DNA from: Talaromyces rugulosus | Taxonomy: Eukaryota > Ascomycota > Eurotiomycetes > Eurotiales > Trichocomaceae | DNA length: 64,000 bases | NCBI RefSeq assembly: GCF_013368755.1 | Contig: NC_049565.1 | Location: 4,464,001-4,528,000, forward strand | Direction of reading: 5' to 3' | In this document: positions 23,805 to 34,793 of the stretch, piece by piece | Numbering within the stretch: position 1 is the stretch's first letter | Layout of the letters: every line of letters starts with the position of its first letter | Notes under the pieces: generated by a model | Told to the model about the DNA's origin: nothing | Database searches by the model: none | Seen by the model: only the letters and a program-made list of their open reading frames with translations | Translations under genes and position numbers: made by a program

Positions 23805-24907
23805 TTACAACAAACTTCCCAATGCGTAACCGCCCATCCAAACAATTCCCCACGCCGGCTGAAGGACGGCCCTGAGGATGGCTGGCCCCGGACAGACACC
23901 ACTCAGACCCCATCCGACTCCAAAAGCGACCGCTCCGGCAACAAACCGCCAGTCTATATCGGCAACGGTGCGTGTTGGCAGACGCCATGCATCCGCCAGC
24001 GTGGGAGCATCGATCTTCCCGCTTGTCGTCGGCTGACCGGGTTTCACGGTTAGATAGCCATAGAGCGAGGGCCCCACACCAAAAAGAAGAACCAGAGCGA
24101 GCGACGGATCGAAACTGTTGATATTCGCGACAAAGGCAAAGAAACGAATGACCTTGGTGGGGTCGCCCATGCCGCTGAACAGCAAGCCCAGTCCGAACTG
24201 GAGGCCGGCCAGGTAGGCAAACAGCAGTCGCCGTGGCTCTGACGGTGATGGTCTTACCGAAGACTTGGGGGAGACGACGATAAAGTTGGTGAAAAGGGCC
24301 AGGATAGCGCACGTCGTCATCACGGCGAGTTCAAACGTGGTTGGGAGGAGGGTATGGTAGCAAGGACGGCCGTCATTGCATGCAGGGATTATTTGCGAGC
24401 CGGTCACCGAGGGTGCAAAGTTTGCCGTTAGGACGGCAGTGGTGAAGAATAGACCGGTGGCGATCAGGGAGCGTGGCGAGAGACGTGATAGTCCGCAGAG
24501 CATATGTCCGGAGGTACAGCCATTGCCATTCTGTTTTGCTGCAAGTTAGATCTGCGCGAGAACTTTCATCATGACTAGCACGCATATATATAGAGCGTAT
24601 AGATGAGCCTCACCTTGGTCCCCCATCCTATCAAAAATCCCAGTCCTAGCGTAGACGCCGCCGAAGACCACGACTCAACCGAGCCTGGAAACGAAGGGAG
24701 CAACGAGGGCACAAAGAACGAGACTAGCAGAGGACTCGACAGCAATCCTACCAGAATCGACAGGTTCTCATGCTCCCTTTGGGCCGGAGACAGACCGGAT
24801 CGTAGAATCGATGAGATGCCAAAAACGCGGCCGTTATGTACAAGCAGACCAAACGACCCGCTGAACAAGAGCAGAGCGCCTAGCGAGGTGTGGACGGGCG
24901 TGAACAT
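23805..24907 (-). CDS. YeeE/YedE (TsuA-like) sulfur-compound transporter
   Basis: Polytopic membrane protein of 339 aa. Exons in transcript order: 24907-24614, 24530-23805; the junction is GTK|NGNGC using a CAG acceptor at 24531-24533, which restores the family motif. Conserved cysteines thought to pass thiosulfate through the channel in bacterial TsuA are present: C103 and C110 in [13 protein letters not shown], and C311 in GVCPGP near the end. At least eight hydrophobic segments are visible. Bacterial members import thiosulfate (E. coli YeeE); a similar role in this fungus is inferred. It is divergent from the MOT1-type transporter about 1 kb away. Confidence 0.85.
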
Positions 24908-25908
24908 GGTACTTGTTCTTGTTTAGAGCAGCATGGTGGATAGACAGCAGGAGTAAAGAGTGAGTCGGGATCACGGCCAGCCAGTCACGCCATGGCCACG
25001 GCTCATTTTTGAGAGCCGACCGAGTTTGGGCCTCATCTGATCGACGACAAAAGTCAGCAAAGCCACAGGCACATTCGGGGACTCTTTTAGTCGAAGTCTC
25101 AGGCGAGGAGCCCGAAACCTCTGTACCGGTAATCTTTAACGTGCTTACGATGGATGATCTTCAGCGCATGGTTGGCTAGGAGAGATTATTACCGGCATGA
25201 AGAGACCCACTTGACTGTATCGTCTGGTATGGGGCGTTACGGTGATAAGAGATGCTGTCTTCTTTCGACTGGACTTGTGTATGCAGACTGCGGGTAGGTC
25301 AGTTCTTGAGCCGAGCGAGGGTAATCTTCACTATATTCAGCGTCCGCATACGAGATGAATCTGGGGAATACGGTAATTAAACTGTAATCTGAATACTCGC
25401 ATGGTCCCCGAACACGTGGGAGCTTAGCTAATCCACTTGACAAGATCCCGAGCCAATCATGAACATGGGCTATTCTTCAAGAGTGCTAGAGTTGCTTTGA
25501 TATTGATATTAATGACGGTTGTGTCTCTATCAAGACGAGCAATAATATTTATAGTTTAATACTACTGTCATAGTCATCCCTGTGCCTGGCGTCTCGTCTT
25601 GAGCAACGCGCCAAGAAACGCGGTATGACATGAAAAGCTTGAATGGACGTCGACCGATGAGTATGCAGTCACACCTTGGCTTGGCCTTTTGCAAATAGTA
25701 GTATCAATTGCCAAAATGCATCCTCTATCGGCTGCAGCAGCGTCTTCTATAGACGCGCGTTTCAATGGCTGGGTCACTGGGCCGGGATGCAATGCCCCGC
25801 ACGCCAGCCCGTTATGTCATCCGTGGGGAGCGTGAACAACAACTTCATCTTCACGACATCTATCTGTTTCCAGTCTTGGACCGTGGAACTTCGTCGACCT
25901 CCTCCGGC
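24908..25908. promoter_or_regulatory. Divergent promoter region TsuA-like/MOT1-like
   Basis: About 1 kb between the two transporter starts. No other gene seen. If the MOT1-like protein begins at the upstream ATG (25765), this region is 144 bp shorter. I found no clear MetR/CYS3-type palindrome by eye. Confidence 0.5.
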
Positions 25909-27231
25909 ATGTCTGCCCTCGGCTCATTCCGCGACATCTCGGCTCGCAACCTGCGGGTTTTTAGAGAACAGCCGCTGGCCGAGCTCTCGGGCTCGCTGGG
26001 CGACCTGGGCACGTTTCTGCCTATTACTATCGCGCTCGCCATCAATGGCACCGTGTCGCTATCCAGCACTTTGGTCTTTTCCGGCATTGCTAACATCCTG
26101 ACCGGCCTGTTTTTTGGTATTCCGCTGCCAGTGCAGCCGATGAAAGCCATCGGTGCCGTCGCAATCGCCAATGTCTTCACCAACGGAGAGATCGCTGCCG
26201 CTGGCATCTTTGTGGCTGCTTGCATTTTTGTCTTCAGTGCGACCGGCCTGCTGCGTTGGTTCTCAGCCGTTGTGCCTATCCCCGTCGTCAAGGGCATCCA
26301 GGTCGGTGCTGGTCTGTCCCTGATCATTTCCGCGGGGACGTCCATACTCGCCAACCTGGGCTGGGTCGGTCCATCGTGGGCAGACAACCGGATTTGGGCC
26401 GTAGTGGCCTTTCTCTTCTTGCTAGTCACTAATCACTACCGAAACCTGCCGTACGCTTTGATTGTGTTGTTTGTCGGACTCGTGTTTGCCATCATCCTTG
26501 CCGCACAACAGGCGGATTTGCCCGCTTTCCGGCCATGGATCCCCAAAACGACAGTCCCAGTCGGTAGCGACTGGCGCGTTGGAATCGTTGAGGCCGGCAT
26601 TGGCCAGCTACCACTAACAACACTGAACTCGGTCATTGCAGTCGTCCACCTCGCCAACGATCTGCTGCCGGACGTTGAAACGCCATCCATAACCTCCGTG
26701 GGCATCAGCGTCGCATTGATGAACCTGGTAAGTTGCTGGCTCGGCGCCATGCCAGTCTGCCACGGATCTGGCGGGCTCGCAGCCCAGTTCCGGTTCGGCG
26801 CGCGCTCGGGATCCAGCATCATCTTTCTAGGCGTGCTGAAGCTGCTGATCGGGCTGTTCTTCGGTAATACCTTGGTCGGCTTGTTGCAGCGGTTCCCGTT
26901 TGCGCTCTTGGGGATCATGGTGATTGCGGCCGGGTTGGAATTGGCAAGTGTAGGAGAAAGCCTGAACACGACGGGCGCGCGAGATTTGGGTAAAACCCGT
27001 CCTGGATTGCTGGGAGAAAGCGGGCAGGAAATTGGGCCGGTGTTGACCGAGGAAGAACGTAAGAAACGATATACGGTTATGTTGGTCACCATCGGCTTCC
27101 TCGTCGGGTTTAAGAACGATGCCATTGGGTTTATCGCGGGCGTCCTGTGCCATTTCAGTTTCAAGTTGCCAGAGATCGTGTATCAGCTTGGCGAGAGGAG
27201 GCGGCAAGGCCGTATCCAGTTAACGGAGTGA
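25909..27231 (+). CDS. MOT1-type molybdate transporter
   Basis: Membrane transporter of the MOT1 branch of the SulP/sulfate superfamily; characterised members take up molybdate with high affinity for molybdenum cofactor. Single exon, 440 aa from MSALGSFRD. An in-frame ATG at 25765 would give 488 aa, but the extra residues are polar and not family-like. Both signature motifs are present: ELSGSLGDLGTFLPI at residues 25-39, and MPVCHGSGGLAAQ in the second half. About ten hydrophobic helices are visible, and the STAS domain of true sulfate permeases is absent, as expected. Molybdate specificity is a family inference; sulfate or tungstate transport is possible. Confidence 0.88.
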   Translation: MSALGSFRDISARNLRVFREQPLAELSGSLGDLGTFLPITIALAINGTVSLSSTLVFSGIANILTGLFFGIPLPVQPMKAIGAVAIANVFTNGEIAAAGIFVAACIFVFSATGLLRWFSAVVPIPVVKGIQVGAGLSLIISAGTSILANLGWVGPSWADNRIWAVVAFLFLLVTNHYRNLPYALIVLFVGLVFAIILAAQQADLPAFRPWIPKTTVPVGSDWRVGIVEAGIGQLPLTTLNSVIAVVHLANDLLPDVETPSITSVGISVALMNLVSCWLGAMPVCHGSGGLAAQFRFGARSGSSIIFLGVLKLLIGLFFGNTLVGLLQRFPFALLGIMVIAAGLELASVGESLNTTGARDLGKTRPGLLGESGQEIGPVLTEEERKKRYTVMLVTIGFLVGFKNDAIGFIAGVLCHFSFKLPEIVYQLGERRRQGRIQLTE

Positions 27232-27594
27232 TCATATTCTATAAATATCTTGAACTATACATTATAATGATCTGATCTGGTCTGATACATACTTGTGTAC
27301 ACTGAGGCAAATTAGATGGGCTTTTCGGGCTTTATGAATATATTTATTCTTGGTACTGAGACATTATTCTCCTTGGCCGGTAGATGATACACAAGGCAAC
27401 AATTAATAAAGTTCGTACAACTTAACGGCGAAGTCAGTACACCTGCAGTGTTATACCGAGGCCGCTAATTGGCCGCATCCATACCAACGCTTATCATCGG
27501 CAGCTTCCGACTCCCCGCACTTCAAAACCTTTACACACTCAATATCGACATCAACATTGACATCAATAGTTTACTCACGACCCCAGTTGACAAA
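27232..27594. promoter_or_regulatory. Promoter of the PhyH-family gene
   Basis: No gene seen. The open frame continues upstream of 27595 but begins at a TTG, so the first ATG (27595) is used. Confidence 0.5.
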
Positions 27595-28557
27595 ATGCCC
27601 AGCGCCGTGGACTCTGTCGGGCTTACCCCTGAGCAGCTCGAGTCCTTCAACGAGAATGGCTTCCTCGTGGTCCCCAACTACCTCTCGGCGGAGGAAGTGC
27701 AGTCACTGCTCACGACCACGCACGTCCTGCTAGAGAACTTTTCTCTCGAGAGCCACCCAATGACCCGGTTCACTACTGGAGACGACGACGAAAAAACCAA
27801 GCACGTGGGTGACGACTACTTCCTCTCATCCGGGAACAAAGTGCATTTCTTCTTCGAGCCGGAGGCCGTCGCAGCCCCAGAAGATGATCCAAAGGCACCA
27901 CCACGACTGCTGAAGCCCAAACATCTAGCCATAAACAAGATTGGGCACGCCCTACACAGCAAATCCGCACCCTTTGAGAAGATCACACTGTCGAAACGGA
28001 ACGCCGCTATTGCCGGCTCGCTTGGCTTCCAGGACCCGCGCTGTCTGCAGAGCATGGTCATTTGCAAGCAGCCGAGTATTGGCGGTCCCGTCCCGGCCCA
28101 TCGTGACTCGGAGTTTTTGTACACATCGCCGCCCTCGGCGGTTGGCTGGTGGGTTGCCCTGCAAGATGCGACGCCGGGCAACGCCTCGCTCGGGATGTGG
28201 AAGGGCACGCACAGGGGCAAGAAGGGCGGGCATATCCGACGACGCTTTGTGCGTTGTGAAGAAGGTGGCGGAACGACATTTATCACCAATGAGGGACCTG
28301 CATTGCCTCTTGGAAAAGACGAAGATGAGACGGAAGATGGGCAGGCGGACGAGGACTTTGAGATTCTCAATGTCAAGGCGGGTGATCTGGTGCTGATTCA
28401 TGGCAATGTGTTGCACAAGAGCGAGAAGAATACGAGCGATAAGAGCCGCTTTGCTTATACTTTTCACGTTATTGAAGGGGCCGAGGGGTGGACGTATGAC
28501 GAGCGGAATTGGCTACAGCCGCCGGAAGAGGGTTTCTCGCGGTTGAATGCTGTATAA
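27595..28557 (+). CDS. Phytanoyl-CoA dioxygenase (PhyH) family protein
   Basis: Fe(II)/2-oxoglutarate oxygenase fold, closest in layout to PHYHD1-like proteins. Single exon, 320 aa. The N-terminal LTPEQLESFNENGFLVVPNYL is the usual PhyH opening. Iron ligands are H169-x-D171 (AHRDSEF) and distal H274 (NVLHKS), with R285 (KSRFAYTFHV) for 2-oxoglutarate. YTSPPSAVGWWVALQDAT and GSHxx-like KGTHRGKKG are also in place. The length matches PHYHD1-type enzymes (about 290 aa). The substrate is unknown. It is tail-to-tail with the next gene, 175 bp apart. Confidence 0.9.
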   Translation: MPSAVDSVGLTPEQLESFNENGFLVVPNYLSAEEVQSLLTTTHVLLENFSLESHPMTRFTTGDDDEKTKHVGDDYFLSSGNKVHFFFEPEAVAAPEDDPKAPPRLLKPKHLAINKIGHALHSKSAPFEKITLSKRNAAIAGSLGFQDPRCLQSMVICKQPSIGGPVPAHRDSEFLYTSPPSAVGWWVALQDATPGNASLGMWKGTHRGKKGGHIRRRFVRCEEGGGTTFITNEGPALPLGKDEDETEDGQADEDFEILNVKAGDLVLIHGNVLHKSEKNTSDKSRFAYTFHVIEGAEGWTYDERNWLQPPEEGFSRLNAV

Positions 28558-28732
28558 TTTATATACTATATATGACATAAATTCTGAGACTTTGTTTGAT
28601 ATTGAACTAAAACGCAGAAAACTAATCAAACCAAAGAGTGGCAGTGGTCAGACTTAACGCTACATACAAAACACAAACGTATATACAGGAAAAGACAATC
28701 AACAACAAAAACCAACTAAACAGAAAAAGAAA

Positions 28733-29215
28733 TCAATCCAAATCCCTCTGGCTATACCTATTCCCCGTCACCGGATCCACAGCTCCCTCATCTACAGAAG
28801 AACGATACCGGCCTATAGCATTACCACTGGGATCATCCGCGGGCGAACTGGTGCCCGGCACATTGCTCTCCCACGAATAATCCTGACTCGAGGAATCAAC
28901 CGACGCCGCCCCCAACGAAGTCACACCATAGTTATAATCCTCGTCATCCGTTATATCCGCAATCCTCCGTCGTCGCCCGGCTCCCCAGTCTTGGTCGCTA
29001 GATGAAGGCAGCAGCTCCTGACCCGTTCGGTCGTAATGGCGCTCCTCGATCGCGGCGGGCGCGCCCAGGTCCTGGTGTGCGGTGCGCACGATCGTGTTGC
29101 CGGACTGGTCGGTGTGCGAGCTGGTCGTATACCGGTGGCCGGAGGTTTCGGTGCCGTTTGTCGTGCTCGTCGCTGAGCTGTAGTAGTACGAGGAACTGTT
29201 GTACGAGTCGGGCAT
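28733..29215 (-). CDS. Small disordered fungal protein, unknown function
   Basis: Single exon, 160 aa, starting MPDSYNSSSYYYSS. I do not recognise a named family. The composition is Ser/Tyr/Thr/Asp-rich with a central conserved-looking block (GNTIVRTAHQDLG ... IEERHYDRTGQE) and a C-terminal DPVTGNRYSQRDLD. No signal peptide, membrane segment or catalytic motif is visible. Proteins with this TAHQDLG/ERHYDRTGQE pattern occur as hypothetical proteins in Eurotiales, from memory. The codon pattern and clean ATG-to-stop frame support a real gene, but expression is unproven. Confidence 0.65.
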   Translation of the reverse strand: MPDSYNSSSYYYSSATSTTNGTETSGHRYTTSSHTDQSGNTIVRTAHQDLGAPAAIEERHYDRTGQELLPSSSDQDWGAGRRRRIADITDDEDYNYGVTSLGAASVDSSSQDYSWESNVPGTSSPADDPSGNAIGRYRSSVDEGAVDPVTGNRYSQRDLD

Positions 29216-29982
29216 GCTGGTGGTTGTGCGTTGCTCCGGATGCGGGAATATGTGCTGTGCTGTGGGAGGTTATTGTAGCAGAGAGAAAAAAAGTCAAAAA
29301 GGAGAAAGAGAAAGCAAGAAAAAGTGCTCAACTAGAACGCTCAGTAAGCAGCTGCAGAACGAAAGACGTAAAAAAACTTGCAAACAGCACTAACGCTCAA
29401 AACACACCAGCTTGAACAGAAGAAAAAGAAAATTCAACAGGAAAAAAGGATCCTATTATATACGCTTTCCAGTGGCAATATATTTATTTCCATCTTCCTG
29501 CATGACATCACTCTAGATGTCAAAATTTCCACATCGGGAAATTCAGAATCGCCGCCTCCACAGAGTGCCATCAAATGGAATGAGGAGAGGCCCCAGTGGA
29601 TGTCCTATGGATGGTCAAGACATGGATACAGAGTAAATTTGCCTTTGCGGGAAGAACCTAGACAAGACGTGATTGTCGAATCGAGAACGTGCTTTGTCTC
29701 GGTCGTTCATTCCGCGCCTCAACATGTACGCAGAGGACGTGTGTCGTGGGGCCGAGAGACCCAGAATGAATATTAGGTATTTATTTGATTGGGCTTCTTT
29801 TGAATACGCCAAAAGATATTTGCCATTGTGCGTCACTACACCCACTGGTGTTCTGAGATTGGTAGAGTTGTAGAGATGCCATGGTAGTGCAAACCATGGA
29901 TCATTTACTAGCCGTACTATAACTATATACTATATATGTATATTGCCACTGTCTATGATAGCTTCTACTTTTGAATAGGACC
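29216..29982. promoter_or_regulatory. Upstream region of the disordered-protein gene and 3' end of the regulator gene
   Basis: No convincing gene. A plus-strand frame at 29378-29776 and a minus-strand frame at 29615-29845 lack family features. AT-rich with TATATA runs near 29920-29945. Confidence 0.45.
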
Positions 29983-32442
29983 TCACAAATACCTGCACAA
30001 AAAGTCCAAATTCGACGAATTCAGCGCATCCAGCCGCGGCGTGCACGACCCAAAGTTGCGCGCAAATTCCTCATCAAACAAAAACGGCTCTGAAAGGTCG
30101 ATGTCAACTTCGTTGCTAGGAGGAGACAAGGGCGTCATTTCAGACCATGTCTGCGGCCGTTGTTCTTTGAGTACTTCTTCTTGTTGCTGTTGCTGCTGCT
30201 GATTCTGTTCATACGGAGAAATGGTTGTTGGCGTGATGGTGTCAGGGAGTATTTGCATATTGCGCACAAATTGCTTTGACGATGGCCCTGCATCATTCGA
30301 GATGCTGGCAAAGTTTAGCGAAGACGAAGTGGCGTTCTTTTCTTCAGACAGCTGTAGATACTCGGCCGTGCTTTCGTCCAAACAATGAAAGAATATTTCC
30401 AGGACCCAATAGTTCAAATCCCAGCTCTTTTGCAGCTCTTTGAGCCCCAGTAGACAGAGTTTTGCGCGATGTTCGGCTAGTTTGCGCTCTGTGCCGTCGG
30501 CTCGAGAGAAATGTACTGTGTGAATGCAGAGGGCGGCGAAGATGTTTGTGATTCTGTGACATAATTAGCAATCAATAATACTATCAAGGTTGAAGCTGGA
30601 CTGACAAATGCAGCATTCCATGCTCAATCAGATTCTGTGACAGCATATCTTCTAGAATACGCGTGCATTGGCAGGCTGCCTGAAGAGCCTTTTTGCCTTC
30701 TTTTTTCTTCAGCTCGTCCCCGGACGTGTCAAGGAACGAGGGACGGTATAAAAGTATATATAGATAACTGTATGGACATGTCAGCTAAATCCGGGCAAAT
30801 GCCTGTCAACTTACTTGTATGTTATATTGACAATTCCCGCAAAATACATTGTACCCCTCTCGGTAGCCTCTTGGAGCTTCAATTCTACCGGCAATTCCGA
30901 CTCCCACTGCATCAGGCGTCCCTTTAGTCTTTCGCACTCTGCTTGCTCATATCGATGGTGCCCAGGCAGGTATGCCGCCCAGACGACTTCTCGGACTGTT
31001 TTTATTGTCAGCAATAGCCCTAGCTTTGTTTTGATGGTGCCCATACGTAACCGCGCTGCTCGCGCCATCTGGATCATGTACGAGGCGTGCTCTGGCTTTT
31101 GCTTTCCAAAGATAGCTGGGTTACCAACAACGCCCTCTTCCTCAAAATCAGTTTCGTCGAGCATCGGAATGTCGCAGTCTTCGTCGCGGATCCGGGCCGG
31201 TAGGCCATATGCGGCTGCTACTTGCTGATCGCGTATCTATACTTGATTAATACCACATCCCAATACTAAATAAAAGTATGTCCACATACATAGAGGGACC
31301 AGAATATACGCTTCCTCATCCTCTTTTCTTTAGGGCCGAGGAGAGATAGCTTTGACCTAGTCTCGCATTAGAAACGGTAATATCTTTTATTTCAAACCAG
31401 TCACTCACAGCATATGCAAGCCACCAGTCTGGGCAAGACTAATTGCTGCACCAAGCCAGTACCGTGTATCTTTTTCATGGCCCGGCGTACTGCGCCAAAA
31501 GCTCAGCAAAAACACTGCTTGCATTTTGGATAACGAGTCCGTCTCGCACTCTGCGTCGAAAATCTCTTTTCCCCGGTCATAAAACAAAAACTTGGTCTCG
31601 TAACGGTCATGAAACCCGGCATCATGTAGGGCCTTGTCATTACATAAACTCGCGCCAATGAAAAGCATCGATTGCAAGAGCAGCGGCGAGATTGTCTTGT
31701 CATTACACGACTTGCTAATCTCGACACGATCCACGACCGGAAAACACGGATGAAACCACTCAAAATACGCCTGCAGCAGCATTTCACACACTGCAGGTTC
31801 CGGGAAATCAAACGCGCCCTCGCGCGTGAGCTGCTCGATCTTGCGCGCTCGCCGGCTGGCAAACAGCGAGAAGCTGTTGGAGCGGCGAGACACGTCGTCG
31901 GGGATCTGGTACTGCCATCGCGTCTTGCTCCGCGCCGCGGCACTGCCGGTCTCTGGAGGTCTGTTGGACCCTTCGTCGGCGACGCAGGTCAACGGACTCG
32001 ATTCACCGAAGAAGATGGTCTGATCCAGTTCGCTCTTGATCTGTGACGTGCTCCGGATTGCAAATGAGGCGCTGCTGGTGCTGTCGGGCGAGAGTATGTC
32101 TCTTTTGATGGCGAGGTCATCTCGATTTGACGTTGCCGGTCTCGAGTTTGTTTCAATTTCATCCTGAGTAGAAATAGCTGCCGTCGGATGAGGGCTGACA
32201 ATGTAGCGCGGATATCTATATCAGCAGCATTAGCAACCCTGACCCGCAAAATTGATATGTGAAAGTAAAACACACTTTCCCCTCCGAGAAACCCCAATCT
32301 CGCAATTTATTCCTGCAGCCTTGCAGTTGTCGCAGGGATGTTTCTCGACAACATTGCACCGGACTCGTCGTGCATTGCATGTAATACAAGCCCTCTTGGA
32401 CCGGGGTTTGGCCACGCGCGGTGCCTGCGGCTTGGAACTCAT
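29983..32442 (-). CDS. Zn2Cys6 transcription factor (first of two)
   Basis: Fungal binuclear-cluster regulator. Exons in transcript order: 32442-32276, 32215-31409, 31356-31290, 31236-30815, 30767-30606, 30553-29983; 731 aa. The DNA-binding cluster is C19, C22, C29, C37, C40, C47, preceded by basic KPRSKR. The fungal-specific (middle homology) domain spans about residues 200-450: LLLQAYFEWFHPCFPVVDR, then RYWLGAAISLAQTGGLHML across an intron to KRMRKRIFWSLY and RDQQVAAAYGLPARI. The C-terminus has a poly-Gln stretch and acidic, hydrophobic segments (EVDIDLSEPFLFDEE) that may activate transcription. An in-frame upstream ATG at 32553 adds 37 residues. The layout resembles CTF1/FarA-like regulators, but I cannot assign targets. 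Confidence 0.88.
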
Positions 32443-32895
32443 GGCCTTGTTGTCTTTTTCTTCTTTTTTCACATGTGCGTTGCTATGTACATAATCATCA
32501 TCTGATATATGTAAAATCAGACCAATCGAGAGGGTGGTATTTGTCAAGGGCAAAGTCTGGGGAAGGCAATATGGTTGCCGCAGGCTCGGTAACCATGCAG
32601 CCGATACGATACGTTACCCTGATACAGGCTAAACAGTCGAGAAAAATGCGTAATTTTTGAAATTACCGAGTTATGTGGCTATTTAATGACGCAAGTGATA
32701 AATATTCTTTTGTCTCATCTCGAACTTTTTTTTAGCAACAAAGGTTTCTTCTCAAAATATACATAAAATTGCAATTCCAATACCATGCATCTATGCTGAA
32801 CTAATAAGACACCACTTTTTGTATCGTAACTCCAACTCCAACTCCATAGAACCATGAGGGTATCCAACTTTTATTCCGGACAAAAGATCGAAACT
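32443..32895. promoter_or_regulatory. Promoter of the first regulator; 3' end of UTP15
   Basis: No gene seen beyond a possible N-terminal extension of the regulator (to 32553). Contains CGG-N11-CCG at 32587-32603. Confidence 0.5.
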
Positions 32896-34518
32896 CTACG
32901 AAACATTAAGCATATCCAACATGCCTTTTGTTTGCCAGGCTTGCTGTGCCCACTCGACTTCTTCGCGCACGCGCTTGTGGAGCTTGATCACTTGAGCGTC
33001 TATTTCGGCCGATTGTCCCAGGTTTCCTGAATATATGTCGAGGATATTCATTGCAATCTCGACGCTCAGGCTCACAAGACGCGGCTCCATGATGGCTTTG
33101 TACACCCATCGCAGAATAGGCTGCAATGTGACCTCGTCGCGATTCATGAGAGCCGTTCGCAGGGCGGACCGATGCCGCAGAGCCGTAATGAGTGTCAATT
33201 GCGTAGTCCTGTCCGATCCAACGAGTACATGGTCGAGGGCATCCGAGTAGCGGCCATGGCGAAGATCTGATTCCCATGCGGATTCCTTCTTGCGCTTCTT
33301 GCTGTCTTGGCCTTGGATGACGATATCTACTCCTTCACCGAGGAAGTCTCGGCCGCGTAGTCGTTTTTCGTGTCCTCGTGAACGGGCCTTCTTTGCCTGT
33401 TTCTGATCATATGCTTCAATGGTGCCTTCTAACAAAGCCTGCATCTCCTTCTTCCGTTCTCGTTCTTTGACCTTTTGTTCACCAGAAAGTCGAGTCTTGA
33501 TTGAGACAAGCCCAGATTGCATACCCACTGCGATATGCTTATCTTCTCTCTCGGGGCCTGTTGTAAGGATGCGCAGGGAGAGAATGGGCGACGAGTATTT
33601 AGAGCCAGCAACGACAGACCACGAGGTCGTGTCGAATACCTTGAGATGGCCATCCAAGGCTCCACTCACAACACGGTCACCATTCGAAGCTAAAGAAAGC
33701 GAAGTGACCGTCTTTTGATGGCTCTTGATCATGTGCAAAGGCTTCCCTGCAACAACATCCAACACTGCAATCTGGTTATCAGCCGAGGCCAGGACCGTCG
33801 TGCCGGAGGGCATTGGCAAAACACTTTCGATAGCAGCGCCCATTTGGAAAGTCATAACAGCGCGGCCGTCCACTCGAGGATCCCAGAGTTTCACTGTCCG
33901 ATCATAACTACCCGAGACGACCATCCCGCCCGAAGCCATTGAGCCTGGCATAAACGCTCCGCTTCGGACATAGTCCGTGTGGCCTGCAAAAGTCCTCTCA
34001 CTGGTTTCACTTGGCAGACTCCATAACCGCACCGTCCTGTCATCGCTAGTGCTGAGCAGTGTTGTTGGATCGCTCGGCGAGAATTTCGTCACCCACACGG
34101 GCTGTTTGTGTTCCTTCCATGTTTTCAAGATTGCGCGAGAGTTGACGTCAAACACCTGGATCGTGCCGGTGTCGTCACCAGTGGCAATAATACGCCCATC
34201 CGCTCGCACATCAGTGCCTCGCACAGTATCATCAAATCTTGTAATCGTCCGAAGGAGTTTCCGCGTTCGGATAGAGTAGATCTGTATTCGTGCACCGGTT
34301 GTGACGGTGAAGACGTCTGGAGGCTGTGCGGCCGAAGGGTAGGCCGATAGGGACGACGGGGCCGACGGCTGTGTAATCAAGTTGATGGGATTATTCGACG
34401 GCGAAGACACTAGCAGGGGCGTCTTGAAGCTTTTCCAGTACAGTTGCTCGGCTGTCAACTTGGTAGATGGCAGCTGTGGAAGCCGCACTTGGGTGAGAGG
34501 GAGCACTGGTGCCGCCAT
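32896..34518 (-). CDS. UTP15: U3 snoRNP WD-repeat protein Utp15
   Basis: t-UTP/UtpA component of the small-subunit processome, needed for rDNA transcription and 18S pre-rRNA processing in the nucleolus. Single exon, 540 aa. The start MAAPVLPLTQVRLPQLPS and following YWKSFKTPLLV are the usual Utp15 opening. Several WD repeats follow, with endings such as TGTIQVFD, RTVRLWS, RTVKLWD and GHLKVFD. The C-terminal UTP15 domain (about residues 380-525) contains RHGRYSDALDHVL and ALRHRSALRTALMNRDE. Identification is firm. It lies between a regulator and a transporter gene without an obvious functional link. Confidence 0.94.
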   Translation of the reverse strand: MAAPVLPLTQVRLPQLPSTKLTAEQLYWKSFKTPLLVSSPSNNPINLITQPSAPSSLSAYPSAAQPPDVFTVTTGARIQIYSIRTRKLLRTITRFDDTVRGTDVRADGRIIATGDDTGTIQVFDVNSRAILKTWKEHKQPVWVTKFSPSDPTTLLSTSDDRTVRLWSLPSETSERTFAGHTDYVRSGAFMPGSMASGGMVVSGSYDRTVKLWDPRVDGRAVMTFQMGAAIESVLPMPSGTTVLASADNQIAVLDVVAGKPLHMIKSHQKTVTSLSLASNGDRVVSGALDGHLKVFDTTSWSVVAGSKYSSPILSLRILTTGPEREDKHIAVGMQSGLVSIKTRLSGEQKVKERERKKEMQALLEGTIEAYDQKQAKKARSRGHEKRLRGRDFLGEGVDIVIQGQDSKKRKKESAWESDLRHGRYSDALDHVLVGSDRTTQLTLITALRHRSALRTALMNRDEVTLQPILRWVYKAIMEPRLVSLSVEIAMNILDIYSGNLGQSAEIDAQVIKLHKRVREEVEWAQQAWQTKGMLDMLNVS

Positions 34519-34793
34519 TGCGACTGGGCGTGAAGTAAATTAAAAACTCTGTCGAGGTTAAATCGTATCAAATCAAGCGATTATCGTGCGTATATCTGAA
34601 TCGTACGTGTCGAGCAGTGTTTGCGCTTCCCAGAGCTGCCGTCGACAAGAGAGAAAAAAAAGTTGAAGATTGAATTATCGGCGGGAGAAGACCCACCACG
34701 CTAACTGTATTTATTGTAATGTAATTATACACCACGAGGCCTCTGTAATTATTGAACATTGAATTTATTTCCATTTCATATTCGCTAATCTAT
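34519..34793. promoter_or_regulatory. UTP15 promoter and MFS gene 3' end
   Basis: 275 bp with no gene seen. Confidence 0.5.

Noticed and set aside
29378..29776. Plus-strand frame of 132 codons
   Set aside because: No family features and AT-rich at its start; composition looks non-coding.
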